NCBI GenBank assembly: GCA_020718105.1
Contig: DYDA01000024.1
Span: 1-34,157 of the forward strand
Source of the DNA: Micavibrio sp.
GTDB lineage: Bacteria; Pseudomonadota; Alphaproteobacteria; UBA9219
DNA length: 34,157 bases
Direction: 5' to 3'
In this document: piece by piece, positions 8,009-15,500 of the stretch
How positions within the stretch are numbered: the stretch's first letter is position 1
Layout of the letters: every line of letters starts with the position of its first letter
Notes under the pieces: generated by a model
Database searches by the model: none
Seen by the model: the letters and a program-made list of their open reading frames with translations, nothing else
Told to the model about the DNA's origin: nothing
Made by a program: the position numbers and the translations under genes

Positions 8009-9391
8009 CTAAGTGATCAGTGGCCCCATATATAACTCTTCTTCCGAAGGACGGTGATTAGTAAGCCCAAGTTTTTGAGGCACGTCAAAGACACGAGGAG
8101 AGATAAAAAACGGGTTTTCTTGCGTATCACAATAGGCGCTCCCGACAATCATAACCTTCACGGCGGTGAAATCGACTTCAGGGACGGACAAATCAACAAC
8201 GATCAAATCCATGCCAAGTTCTTGAATTTTGCTTAGACAGAACTCAAGGTCAATTCTAAGGTTGCCAGATGCTTTTGTTTCATACTCACGCAAGCTAACG
8301 CTTTTCGATCCAGCACTAATTAACGCCGTGTGAGGCGGAAGAACCTTCGCGCCCTTCAGTTCTTCTGAAAAATGCCTTTTAAGCCAAGCGTAAGAACTTC
8401 GGCCTTGGAACGCTTCAGTTACGGCTCTTGTTAACGCAATTTCTGGATCAAGATGGCTTCCAAAACCAAAGAAATAATCTGGCGTTCGGCGCTCATCGTA
8501 GAACTGCGCAAAGAAAATCGGAATGCCAAAATCTGAGGTAAAATCTTTAACGGAAACGTCCATTCCCTCAGCATCACAAAGTGAACAAATCATTTTAATG
8601 AACGGATTTTCTGTTGTTTCAAGATCAACATCCGGCAGCGAAACCATGTTGCGCATGAAGATCATTATTGCATCGCGCTCAAGAGCTTCATAAAAGCCCT
8701 GCAAAATTGCCTCTTCAAGATTGTTCCCCAATGAAAGTCCATCAGTATTCATCGGGGTACATGTAAACACGTTAGTTGGTGCGTTTGTATAAATCAAAGC
8801 AGAATATGCAGGAACCAGTACAGGTTTGTTCTTAATTAAGGAAAACCCAGACACCCAGTGCAACGGCAAATCGGGAGAAAAGGGGCGCATAAAATCATGC
8901 CCGAAAATCCTTTGACACTCTTGAGGTGTTGAGGTTGTTTTCTCAAAACGAGATTGAGAGTCCGGCGTAAAATGAATTAGAGATGCGGGACTTAATGCAA
9001 TGTTCTGAACGTCTCGATATGAAGCTGTGATTAAATCTTCTGGCTCCCATGTTGCGGCACAATACCTCTCTAACGCCTCGCATAAGGCGCTTGCTTGAGA
9101 TTGCTCAACCGTCTGCCCTTTGCCCATTGAATGGGCTGCAACAAACCGACGGATGCTTGTCTGACTTTCTAAGGGTGGAGCATCCAAACTACGGGATATT
9201 TTGTGACGGCATACATAGGTTGGTACGCCAAACTTCTCATCAAAATCAATTCGCTCTGGCTGATACAAAATATTGTCGCTCACATGTTTTTTGGCACGCC
9301 TCAACGTGCTTTCTATGTCCACGGATCGGGTCATATTACAAACATACCGTACAAATCGGTCTTGAAACTTTACTGATTCAATAGGTTTCAT
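8009..9391 (-). CDS. YcaO-domain protein (ATP-dependent peptide-backbone modification)
   Basis: The protein has 460 residues. YcaO enzymes use ATP to activate a peptide-bond carbonyl and form azolines, thioamides or amidines. Three ATP/Mg-binding blocks are visible: GKGQT (90-94) with SALCEALERY (101-110); NTDGLSLGNNLEEAILQGF with ALERDA (about 215-241); and GFGSHLDPEIALTRAVTEAF (309-328). The C-terminus ends LYMGPLIT and lacks the Pro-rich tail of azoline-forming YcaOs, and no E1-like or dehydrogenase partner is nearby. It is therefore more like a stand-alone YcaO. The start lies six bases after the stop of the radical SAM gene, so the two are translated together. An in-frame ATG at 9334 is an alternative start. 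Confidence 0.9.
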   Translation of the reverse strand: MKPIESVKFQDRFVRYVCNMTRSVDIESTLRRAKKHVSDNILYQPERIDFDEKFGVPTYVCRHKISRSLDAPPLESQTSIRRFVAAHSMGKGQTVEQSQASALCEALERYCAATWEPEDLITASYRDVQNIALSPASLIHFTPDSQSRFEKTTSTPQECQRIFGHDFMRPFSPDLPLHWVSGFSLIKNKPVLVPAYSALIYTNAPTNVFTCTPMNTDGLSLGNNLEEAILQGFYEALERDAIMIFMRNMVSLPDVDLETTENPFIKMICSLCDAEGMDVSVKDFTSDFGIPIFFAQFYDERRTPDYFFGFGSHLDPEIALTRAVTEAFQGRSSYAWLKRHFSEELKGAKVLPPHTALISAGSKSVSLREYETKASGNLRIDLEFCLSKIQELGMDLIVVDLSVPEVDFTAVKVMIVGSAYCDTQENPFFISPRVFDVPQKLGLTNHRPSEEELYMGPLIT

Positions 9392-9397
9392 GTTGGC

Positions 9398-10390
9398 CTA
9401 TGCAACAGCATTAGGATAAAGCGCATCGTAAAAAGCTGCATTTACGGTCTTTTTAAATCGGCAATAATCCGCAAACTTCTTATCCGCCGAAATGGTTGGC
9501 GATGGCTGTTTCCAAAGCCATTTAATCCGTTGGCATCCCTCGCGCCATTCACAATCTGTTTTGTCGCATTTAACAGCTGGATAATTTACCCACTGATAAT
9601 CCGTGATGATCTTTAACATCTCGTCCATATTATCCATTGTCATCTTAAAGCTGTTGTCCATATCCATATCTGATAGGAAAACCTGCTTCTTGTTATGAAG
9701 GGACGTGAATTCAGGCGATATGTAAGAAAAGAGATTGAGCGGGGCTTTGTTATGAAAGTCCGCTACAACTCGGCGCAGATTATCATATAGATCGTTCAAC
9801 TCTTCATCGGTTGGGCTTTCATATGGCAGATAATTTATCTCTTGAATGTTCGGAAGCTGCCCCAATTCCTCGTATACAATGCGGCAGACTTCATAAAGGT
9901 TCTTGAAGTCCGAGTTTCGTAGCACCGTTGCGCCAAGAAGAAGGGGCATGTCTGGAGAGTTATATTTTTTAATAATCCGCATTGTCTCTTCTGGTTTCAA
10001 CGCCCCTCTGTCAGGAGATAAAGGGCTTTCCAGAGAAATAAATAAGTGGCTTATCACAGGCTTTGCTCGATCAATCCATGTCTGATCGATGCACTTGCCA
10101 CCAGTTAGAACGTATGGTTTGGTTCCTATTTTCTTTAACGCACGTCCAGCCAAATCAAACAGCCTGTCTCCAAGCACAGTCGGATCACCACCGCTAAACC
10201 GATACGTTACTTCAGTACCAGAATTCTCTGCAAAATATTTTATAAAAGACGTGTAAACATCAAACAGATCGTCAGGTATATCTCGTCTAACATCTTTTTT
10301 GCCGCGCGCAGCAAAGAAATGGCAATATGTGCAAGCGAGATTGCAGCGCTCTGTTACGAGTATGCTAAAAGTATTGACAATATTTTTCAT
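9398..10390 (-). CDS. Radical SAM enzyme with C-terminal SPASM/twitch-like Cys cluster
   Basis: The protein has 330 residues. The radical SAM motif CX3CX2C is at C16, C20 and C23 (TERCNLACTYCHFF), followed by the SAM-binding region YRFSGGDPTVLGDRLFDL. The C-terminus has additional Cys in CDKTDCEWREGCQRI and DYCRF, like the auxiliary iron-sulfur site of SPASM or twitch peptide-modifying enzymes. Such enzymes make radical-based crosslinks, epimerisations or excisions in precursor peptides. No separate RRE domain is seen. It begins 15 bases after a terminator-like hairpin that separates it from a tiny precursor gene with a strong ribosome-binding site, a normal RiPP layout. The reaction cannot be deduced. 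Confidence 0.9.
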   Translation of the reverse strand: MKNIVNTFSILVTERCNLACTYCHFFAARGKKDVRRDIPDDLFDVYTSFIKYFAENSGTEVTYRFSGGDPTVLGDRLFDLAGRALKKIGTKPYVLTGGKCIDQTWIDRAKPVISHLFISLESPLSPDRGALKPEETMRIIKKYNSPDMPLLLGATVLRNSDFKNLYEVCRIVYEELGQLPNIQEINYLPYESPTDEELNDLYDNLRRVVADFHNKAPLNLFSYISPEFTSLHNKKQVFLSDMDMDNSFKMTMDNMDEMLKIITDYQWVNYPAVKCDKTDCEWREGCQRIKWLWKQPSPTISADKKFADYCRFKKTVNAAFYDALYPNAVA

Positions 10391-10411
10391 AACAGCCCTT
10401 TCAAAAAATGA

Positions 10412-10450
10412 CCAAGTTGCCGTAGATTAGGTCATCTACGAGCAACTTGG
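10412..10450 (-). terminator. Hairpin plus T-run between precursor and radical SAM gene
   Basis: On the - strand CCAAGTTGC pairs with GCAACTTGG and, inside, CGTAGAT pairs with ATCTACG with one bulged base and a six-base loop. The sequence TCATTTTTTG follows. This has the form of an intrinsic terminator and would lower transcription of the enzyme genes relative to the precursor, as is usual in RiPP operons. It lies entirely between the precursor stop and the ATG at 10390. Confidence 0.8.
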
Positions 10451-10460
10451 CCCAGAGTAT

Positions 10461-10610
10461 TTACCGAGGTTCGAGAGGCGTGATGCCGCTAGAATAAAAA
10501 ACCGTAACAGGAACATTATCGCCCTTCATAAGGGTTTCCTGAACCTTCATGATCTTTCTGTCGTTCCGCTTCGGCGCATCGAGCTTACTTTGTTCAACGA
10601 GATTGTTCAT
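10461..10610 (-). CDS. Candidate RiPP precursor peptide, 49 residues
   Basis: A small ORF with an excellent ribosome-binding site (TAGGAGG, seven bases before ATG) sits directly upstream of the radical SAM and YcaO genes. The N-terminal 30 residues (starting MNNLVEQSKLDAPKRNDRKI) are charged and look like a leader. The C-terminal part is VPVTVFYSSGITPLEPR, with one Tyr, two Ser, two Thr, a Gly and two Pro but no Cys. Residues open to chemistry are F38, Y39, S40, S41 and G42 and the T/S hydroxyls. The absence of Cys argues against thiazoles and lanthionines. Size, position, ribosome-binding site and the terminator behind it all fit a precursor. Its identity as one is inference; I do not recognise a family. 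Confidence 0.7.
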   Translation of the reverse strand: MNNLVEQSKLDAPKRNDRKIMKVQETLMKGDNVPVTVFYSSGITPLEPR

Positions 10611-10620
10611 AACGTACCTC

Positions 10621-10779
10621 CTATGTTGTGTTTGTGTTTTTGCCTACCCCTGCACAGAGCAAAGAAGTTCTTGGTTTGAAGGCGCAGGCTATTTTACGGT
10701 AGTGGTCTATTTGTTGTCGCTCAACCGGTATAAAAGGCTTTTTGGTCCCCTTAGCGGATACTTTTTGTTTCCTTTTCAT
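10621..10779 (-). CDS. Possible 52-residue basic peptide upstream of the precursor
   Basis: An ORF runs from ATG (10779) to a TAG that overlaps the ribosome-binding site of the precursor gene (TAGGAGG), which would allow translational coupling. The product is Lys/Arg-rich with two Cys (begins MKRKQKVSAKGTKKPFIPVE; contains RKIACAFKPRTSLLCAGVGK). There is no convincing ribosome-binding site for its ATG, and no recognised family. It could be a second peptide, a leader that controls the precursor, or chance. Between it and the decarboxylase stop lies an 18-codon ORF (10824-10880) and an isolated AGGAGGTG without a normal start codon behind it. The 291 bases between decarboxylase and precursor hold no other clear gene. 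Confidence 0.3.
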   Translation of the reverse strand: MKRKQKVSAKGTKKPFIPVERQQIDHYRKIACAFKPRTSLLCAGVGKNTNTT

Positions 10780-10902
10780 ACACGGGTGATCAACCCAGAT
10801 TTAATGTGCAGTTCTATTTTGTTTCACCTCCTTTTCGTTCTCCGCCGCTTATTAAACGCGTCCATCAAAACACGGCGCATTTTTTGATATGAAACAGACT
10901 TG

Positions 10903-12648
10903 TTAGCTCCAGCAATTCGGGCCGTTCGCCACGGCCTTCTTTTGGGTTGCCGCTCTGGTTGGCTTTAACTCCAGCGCGCTATCGAACTCCGTTTTTGCAG
11001 CGGCAATTCTCTTTATAAGCTCAAGAGACGTTCCCGCAGTTATGTATGGATTCAGCACGTAGATTCTTAATGCGGTTACACCGTCTCCCGCAGGGGAATA
11101 AAATGATGCGGATGTTTTTCCGATTGCAAAGCCGTCAGCTCCACTAAACTTGCTCTTTTGGAGCCAACTATAAAAATCGGAATTATATGAATTGTTTTCT
11201 GACAACGCTGTGGCGTCGTGTAATTCCTTCTCATACTGTTGTGCTGGAATTACGCTTGAAGGATAGCAGCGAATGTAGACATCAGAGCCATAAGAAGAGT
11301 TGTTGGCGACAAATAAACCCGTGTCGTTGGATTCGCTGTTTACAGCGTCTCTCATTAACTGAGCCATCTCTTGCGCGTGTCCAAGCAAGATTTGATACCC
11401 CTTTTTGCCAAGCGCCGTTATTGTTAGCCATGTTCCAACCATGTTCGCGGCTGAACGAGATGTTTCCAAAGAATACTTGCCAGGATTATAAGCATTCTCG
11501 TCGAAAAAAAGCGGTGTCATCATCTGGCTATCACGCCCAAGATTAGCTAAATCCTGCTTGTTTCGCGCAATGATCATGCTTGAGACATAGGGGATATAGC
11601 CTGTTTTATGAAAATCAATCCCAAAGCTGTCCGCAAATTTAAACGTCTTTGCTAGATCGCTTGCGCGACGAATTTTAGCAAGAGCCTTTAAGCTAAAGCC
11701 CAATGAGTTATCTTGAAAATCATAGTCGGCAAAATGTAGGTATGACCATCCTATTACGCTATCGCTATGCACGTGTGGCGTATAATCCAAATGATGTTTT
11801 CTAACTAATTGGTCTCGCATGCTGGCTATTTGTTCAAAATCATCAATAGCCATGTTGGCCGTTGTCCCGCCCACGCCAACTATGCATGCAATTCTTTTTC
11901 CTAAACGAATTTGCTCGACACAAATCCTTTCAAGATCGTCCAAATCGGTTGTCTGGTCTGTATTTGAACGCGCAGTAAGATAGTTGTTGCGCCCAAGGCC
12001 TAGCCAATTGGTTGCATTCTGTTGTGCGTAGTGGGCTGGTTTAGACCCGATAACAACTAAATTGTTTTGGCTCCCCTTAAAAACAAAGTTTGGGTCTGCC
12101 CTTGATATGCCCATTTTGAAAGCATACAGGTTTGTTCCTGTTCCGCCGAACGTAAACAATCCTCCGGCCACTAAAGGGTCGTAACCAGCAAGTTCCGCAT
12201 ATACCTTGGCAACTTTCAATTCTGCATTAACAGAATTTGCGGCATCCTCTCCAGTTACTGCATTGGGCATGTAAAGTGACACGGCAAGGTTGGCTGCGAA
12301 ATATGTCCATGCCGGAAGCGGAATAACGTTCTTTGTCATGAAGGGATGGCTTGCCTTTACTGAGCCTTCAAGTTCACCCATCAAACTGGGTAAAACATCA
12401 AATGGATTTTCTAACAAGTCATCCGAAAGTTGTGCATTGGCTGCAACATCGTCCAATTTTAGTTCTGGTTTTGTGCGCTGATACGTTGGGCCTACGCCTT
12501 GATGTTGAACAACCATGCGGACAGCTTCTTTAAGAAATGCCATTAGGTGATCGGAATTATTGCCGTCTGGCCTTAGAAAATAATTCTCTCTGATTTTCTT
12601 AAGGTCGCTCAAATATGGATAGTTTCCGTCATCATTGTTAGATTGCAT
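10903..12648 (-). CDS. PLP-dependent group II amino acid decarboxylase-like protein
   Basis: The protein has 581 residues with the fold of glutamate/tyrosine/aromatic amino acid decarboxylases. GLFTFGGTGTNLYAFKMG (163-180) is the phosphate-contact block. HSDSVIGW (294-301) replaces the usual H-V-D-A-A-x-G-G block and keeps the Asp that holds the pyridine nitrogen. DSFGIDFHKTGYIPY (340-354) carries the PLP-binding K348 after H347. Such enzymes remove the alpha-carboxylate of an amino acid to give an amine; some family members instead catalyse oxidative deamination or act on peptides. It lies just upstream of the precursor gene in the same direction and has CGGGAG before ATG. Substrate unknown; a role on the peptide C-terminus or in making an amine building block is speculative. 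Confidence 0.85.
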   Translation of the reverse strand: MQSNNDDGNYPYLSDLKKIRENYFLRPDGNNSDHLMAFLKEAVRMVVQHQGVGPTYQRTKPELKLDDVAANAQLSDDLLENPFDVLPSLMGELEGSVKASHPFMTKNVIPLPAWTYFAANLAVSLYMPNAVTGEDAANSVNAELKVAKVYAELAGYDPLVAGGLFTFGGTGTNLYAFKMGISRADPNFVFKGSQNNLVVIGSKPAHYAQQNATNWLGLGRNNYLTARSNTDQTTDLDDLERICVEQIRLGKRIACIVGVGGTTANMAIDDFEQIASMRDQLVRKHHLDYTPHVHSDSVIGWSYLHFADYDFQDNSLGFSLKALAKIRRASDLAKTFKFADSFGIDFHKTGYIPYVSSMIIARNKQDLANLGRDSQMMTPLFFDENAYNPGKYSLETSRSAANMVGTWLTITALGKKGYQILLGHAQEMAQLMRDAVNSESNDTGLFVANNSSYGSDVYIRCYPSSVIPAQQYEKELHDATALSENNSYNSDFYSWLQKSKFSGADGFAIGKTSASFYSPAGDGVTALRIYVLNPYITAGTSLELIKRIAAAKTEFDSALELKPTRAATQKKAVANGPNCWS

Positions 12649-12690
12649 AATGTTCTCCCGTTTTTATATGAATATTCAAATCGGCAATTT

Positions 12691-13347
12691 TTATGTTGCT
12701 TGCTTGCTCTTCCCCCATACGGCCAAAAACTGTTTTCTTGCAAAAAGCGAGAGCTTGTTTGAATCAAGAACAATCAGCTTTGAAATTGAGTCCCCGCGAG
12801 GAATGGCAATTCCAATCTTTTGCCCATAAATACAGATGGCCGTGATGTCGCCGTAATCTTTTGATAGAAGACGCACTTGAATGTTCTGAGATGTCTTTGA
12901 GTCATCTGAAGCCTTAATGGCAAGGCATTTAATTGAGGTGTCTTCGCAAAGTGCGCACAGGCCGCTGAGCCGTTGAAGATTCTTTAGCCCACACAATTTT
13001 GTGAACGCCGCTACGGATGAAGTAGCGATTAACACTTCTCCGCCAGATTTTCTGATTGTCTTGTACACATCATCAAAAAACTCTTGGCCACTACACGCTC
13101 CATCAAAAATGTAAACATTTTCAGCGCGACGGCGAACACCATCTCTTTCAAGAAACTCTATCCCAGCCAATTGAAGTGAGCCAGAAATGGCATCGGTTGT
13201 CGAACGGCGCGGCGAAATGTATCCAAGCTCCATTTTTCGTATCGCTGCTAAGGAGAGTCCTGATGCCTTCACTAAGTCTCGTTGTGACCAATCAAGCAAC
13301 GCGCGCGCAGCTTTTATTTGTCTGGCACTAAGGGGGCGTGTGATCAT
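12691..13347 (-). CDS. XRE-family regulator with C-terminal sensor-like domain (copy 1)
   Basis: This protein has 218 residues. Residues about 8-65 form a Cro/CI-type helix-turn-helix (QIKAARALLDWSQRDLVKAS, then SLAAIRKMELG). A domain of about 140 residues follows that ends in LFARKQFLAVW. The same end pattern, hydrophobic-F-x-x-x-W after a predicted strand-rich core, is seen in the regulators at 15750 and 17255, and recalls the phospholipase-D-like effector domain of TrmB-type regulators. It lies 13 bases behind the NUDIX gene and 42 bases before the decarboxylase, so it is probably in one transcript with both and may control the peptide cluster. The effector-domain assignment is tentative. 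Confidence 0.8.
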   Translation of the reverse strand: MITRPLSARQIKAARALLDWSQRDLVKASGLSLAAIRKMELGYISPRRSTTDAISGSLQLAGIEFLERDGVRRRAENVYIFDGACSGQEFFDDVYKTIRKSGGEVLIATSSVAAFTKLCGLKNLQRLSGLCALCEDTSIKCLAIKASDDSKTSQNIQVRLLSKDYGDITAICIYGQKIGIAIPRGDSISKLIVLDSNKLSLFARKQFLAVWGKSKQAT

Positions 13348-13360
13348 TTTTTCTAATCCC

Positions 13361-13873
13361 TTAAAACAATGAATGAAGGTTGTATTTTTCGCGCCCTAAT
13401 TGGGCCGTTTCTGCGTGTTCGTTCTCAATTTCTTCCGAAACCAAAACGTGATGAGCTTCCTCGATCAACGAACGAACAAGGTCGCTCTGTACGCCAACCG
13501 TCTCGAAAAACGTTTCCTTGCTCATTAAACGGTGGCTCTGCTTTTGCCTCGGCCAAGCCCGTCCTTCACCTGCCATGCGCCCAACAAAGACGATAGTTTG
13601 TGCGCTTTGGTTCTGACGGTTTTTTGTTTTTATAATCGTGACGGGTTTCACGAGGCCAAGTGAGATATTCGCTGTCTCAAAAACTTCGCGCCGCGCCGCC
13701 GCTTCCATATCGTCATCATCCCATTCAATGCGTCCGCCAGGCAGGACGAAGCGGCTTTTGCTCTTGAGCGCCAACACGTGATTTTGATCGTCGAAGACAA
13801 CAATTTTGACGTATTTGATTTCTTCTGTATCCAACGACTGATCAGCAACAAAACGAGGCTTGGTTTTAAGCAT
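13361..13873 (-). CDS. NUDIX hydrolase with degenerate box
   Basis: This protein has 170 residues. ATG at 13873 is chosen because GGGAGG lies just upstream; an ATG at 13891 lacks a site. The NUDIX box GX5EX7REUXEEXGU is recognisable in GGRIEWDDDDMEAAARREVF followed by ETANI: the REVFE core is present, but the second Glu of EE is Thr and the Gly is Asn. The preceding strand (FVLPGGRIEW) is typical. NUDIX enzymes cut nucleoside diphosphates linked to another group. The altered box may change activity. The start overlaps the upstream gene by eight bases, so it is the sixth gene of a tightly packed operon. Function in phage or cargo biology is unknown. Confidence 0.8.
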   Translation of the reverse strand: MLKTKPRFVADQSLDTEEIKYVKIVVFDDQNHVLALKSKSRFVLPGGRIEWDDDDMEAAARREVFETANISLGLVKPVTIIKTKNRQNQSAQTIVFVGRMAGEGRAWPRQKQSHRLMSKETFFETVGVQSDLVRSLIEEAHHVLVSEEIENEHAETAQLGREKYNLHSLF

Positions 13874-14138
13874 ATCGCGCCTCCCGTTCATAAGAGGAAC
13901 CGATGCCGTTTGCGCGGCACTTAAGCTCGATGGCGGCCAGCGCGTTGGCGAAGTGCCAAAGGGCAGCGATGTCTTGATGTGTGAAGCCTTTGTCGTGAAG
14001 GTCTTGCGGCTGGCAATTTCCGCTTTCTAAGGTTGTTTCAATAATGACATCGGCCATGCGCGCGACGGGTTCATATTTTTTGTCTGTCGGTGTCGTAATT
14101 TGATCGACAATACGGCGTGGGTGGATGGCTTTAGTCAT
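13866..14138 (-). CDS. Small protein, paralogue of the gene at 14926
   Basis: This 90-residue protein overlaps both neighbours (8 bases on each side). Its centre (IIETTLESGNCQPQDLHDKG, then FTHQDIAALWHFANAL) aligns by eye with the protein at 14926 (TTMKSQGKCKPKDLLDQRFS, then HEEIERCWDMAECF). The shared pattern is a helix, (Q/K)-x-(Q/K)-DL-x-D, F-(T/S)-H-x-(D/E)-I, and W. Two members of one family in one operon point to duplication and divergence. No function is recognised. The ribosome-binding site AGGGAGAT supports the ATG. Confidence 0.7.
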   Translation of the reverse strand: MTKAIHPRRIVDQITTPTDKKYEPVARMADVIIETTLESGNCQPQDLHDKGFTHQDIAALWHFANALAAIELKCRANGIGSSYEREARYA

Positions 14139-14487
14139 GGCCTATCTCCCTGATTTCGGAGACAGAGAGCTCCATGCGGAATATCCCAATATGAGAAAAT
14201 ACCAAAGTGCTTTCCTCTTGCCCGCAACTGGCAGGAATGGAGACGACGGCCTCATTTTGAACAAACTGGATGCCTCGACGCGCGAAGACATCAACCAAGG
14301 TTTTGATTGTTTCTTCCTTTGGCGAATAAATGCTGTGTTCGATATTCTTGATCGTTTCTGCCGATAGTCTTGCTTCCTTGGCAAGCTCGCCACGAGACCA
14401 CCCAAGCATGCCGCGCGCTGCGCGCAGCTGCGACGGGCCGATGGCGCAATCTTTGAGGCGTATCTTCGTATTTTCATTATTGGTCAT
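14131..14487 (-). CDS. Short XRE-family regulator
   Basis: This protein has 118 residues from ATG 14487, which has GGGAGGAT upstream and overlaps the previous stop (ATGA). The helix-turn-helix is at residues about 15-72 (PSQLRAARGMLGWSRGELAK, then LSAETIKNIEH). It is closely similar in its HTH to the three longer regulators at 12691, 15750 and 17255 (same AARxxLxWSxxxLA-TIxxIE pattern), but it lacks their large C-terminal domain. It is probably the autoregulator of the six-gene operon 13361-15428, whose upstream region holds repeated TGGCA/TGCCA palindromes. Confidence 0.8.
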   Translation of the reverse strand: MTNNENTKIRLKDCAIGPSQLRAARGMLGWSRGELAKEARLSAETIKNIEHSIYSPKEETIKTLVDVFARRGIQFVQNEAVVSIPASCGQEESTLVFSHIGIFRMELSVSEIREIGHD

Positions 14488-14924
14488 TGATATCCTCCCG
14501 CTTTTCTGTCTTCGATTTCCTCGTCGAGATATTTCAAGACCAGATCGGCTAATTGTCCCGTCGAGGCCTCCGCGTAGAACACCCATTGCTTGCGCCGCGA
14601 TTTGCGCTGTTGAAGGCGGTCATAAAATTGGATGAGGGTTTCACGATCTTCGGGCAATTGGGTCTGCTCTCGCTTTTGCAAATCTTCGATGTGCATGTTG
14701 ATCGCCGCATCGGTCTTCGCCGCGCCCTTGTCGTCGGTAAGGCCGATGGTCTTTGCAGGGAATGCCTGCGAGAGATGCAAATCGCAAAACTCGTTCATGA
14801 GCTTTGCAAGCTCGATGATCTTTTGATCGGCATCTTTTGACTTGGCGATTTCGCCTTGTGAAATCATGCTTTGAAACGCCAGCATAAGGCTGAGCCGCAA
14901 TTGTTCGTCTTTGGTCATTGTCAT
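14484..14924 (-). CDS. Unknown helical protein, 146 residues
   Basis: ATG at 14924 is chosen over upstream codons because GGAGG lies seven bases before it. The protein is charged and predicted mostly helical, with phrases such as MLAFQSMISQGEIAKSKDAD and DRLQQRKSRRKQWVFYAEAS. There is no signal peptide, membrane segment or motif I recognise. The stop overlaps the start of the XRE gene (ATGA), so the two are likely made together. It is the third gene of the operon. A DNA- or RNA-binding role is possible from the basic RKSRRK patch, but this is a guess. Confidence 0.65.
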   Translation of the reverse strand: MTMTKDEQLRLSLMLAFQSMISQGEIAKSKDADQKIIELAKLMNEFCDLHLSQAFPAKTIGLTDDKGAAKTDAAINMHIEDLQKREQTQLPEDRETLIQFYDRLQQRKSRRKQWVFYAEASTGQLADLVLKYLDEEIEDRKAGGYQ

Positions 14925-14925
14925 C

Positions 14926-15132
14926 TCACGCCTCCGCCATATCAAAATGGGCAAAGCATTCGGCCATATCCCAGCAACGCTCAATTTCTTCATGAGAAAA
15001 GCGTTGGTCGAGAAGGTCTTTAGGCTTGCACTTGCCCTGGGATTTCATCGTCGTGGCAATGGCGACGGCCATCTTTTGGCAAACGGCGAACCCGTTGCCG
15101 GAATCATGGGAAAGGATGTCAACAATGATCAT
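14926..15132 (-). CDS. Small protein, paralogue of the gene at 13866
   Basis: This 68-residue protein starts at ATG 15132, with GAGGAAGGGAG upstream. Its stop is one base from the next gene, and its start overlaps the previous stop (ATGA). The body (KCKPKDLLDQRFSHEEIERC, then WDMAECF) matches the centre of the protein at 13866. No known domain is recognised. The two copies lie in the same operon with two unrelated genes between them. Confidence 0.7.
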   Translation of the reverse strand: MIIVDILSHDSGNGFAVCQKMAVAIATTMKSQGKCKPKDLLDQRFSHEEIERCWDMAECFAHFDMAEA

Positions 15133-15428
15133 TGTACGCTCCCTTCCTCTGGTTCTTCGTCGCACAGGTCGACAAGAAACTTGATAACGTCCTCGTAAGA
15201 ACGAGAAGGCAGGTGATCTATGTTTGCCGCAGAGAATTTCGTGGAAAGGCGCTGTTGGATTTCTTCTTCCCGTGCGCCGATATTCATGGACGCGTAGGCT
15301 ACAAGCGCCCGAACGGAAATCATCTCGTTCTCGTTGAGCCCAGTGATCGACGCTTTATGAGTCAGCGCGCCGTTTCCATTGGAGGGACGGCTTGGATTGA
15401 TGGTAATGGGCATCTGTTTCAGCGACAT
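15129..15428 (-). CDS. Small cargo protein, member 2 of the five-copy family
   Basis: This 99-residue protein is the first gene of the six-gene - strand operon. ATG 15428 has AGGAT seven bases upstream. The conserved part runs from about residue 35: MISVRALVAYASMNIGAREE, then AANIDHLPSRSYEDVIKFLV. It shares with the family the (A/Y)-(V/A)-(S/A) helix, the turn and the PSR-x-Y-(E/Q)-(D/N)-x-(I/V)-(K/E)-(F/Y)-L-V-D-L ending, closest to the member at 16408. Its function is unknown. As in the 15750-16946 operon, a family member lies in the same operon as an XRE regulator. Confidence 0.75.
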   Translation of the reverse strand: MSLKQMPITINPSRPSNGNGALTHKASITGLNENEMISVRALVAYASMNIGAREEEIQQRLSTKFSAANIDHLPSRSYEDVIKFLVDLCDEEPEEGSVQ

Positions 15429-15500
15429 CGGTGAAATCCTCAACACAACCTTGTTGAGTCCATATGCCGACGGTTCGCTTCAGAAGGGCACGACTATTTT

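Noticed and set aside
10549-10887. A 112-codon + strand ORF across the precursor region
   Set aside because: It lies antisense to the precursor and its upstream region, has a Leu/Phe/Cys-rich composition typical of antisense frames and no ribosome-binding site.
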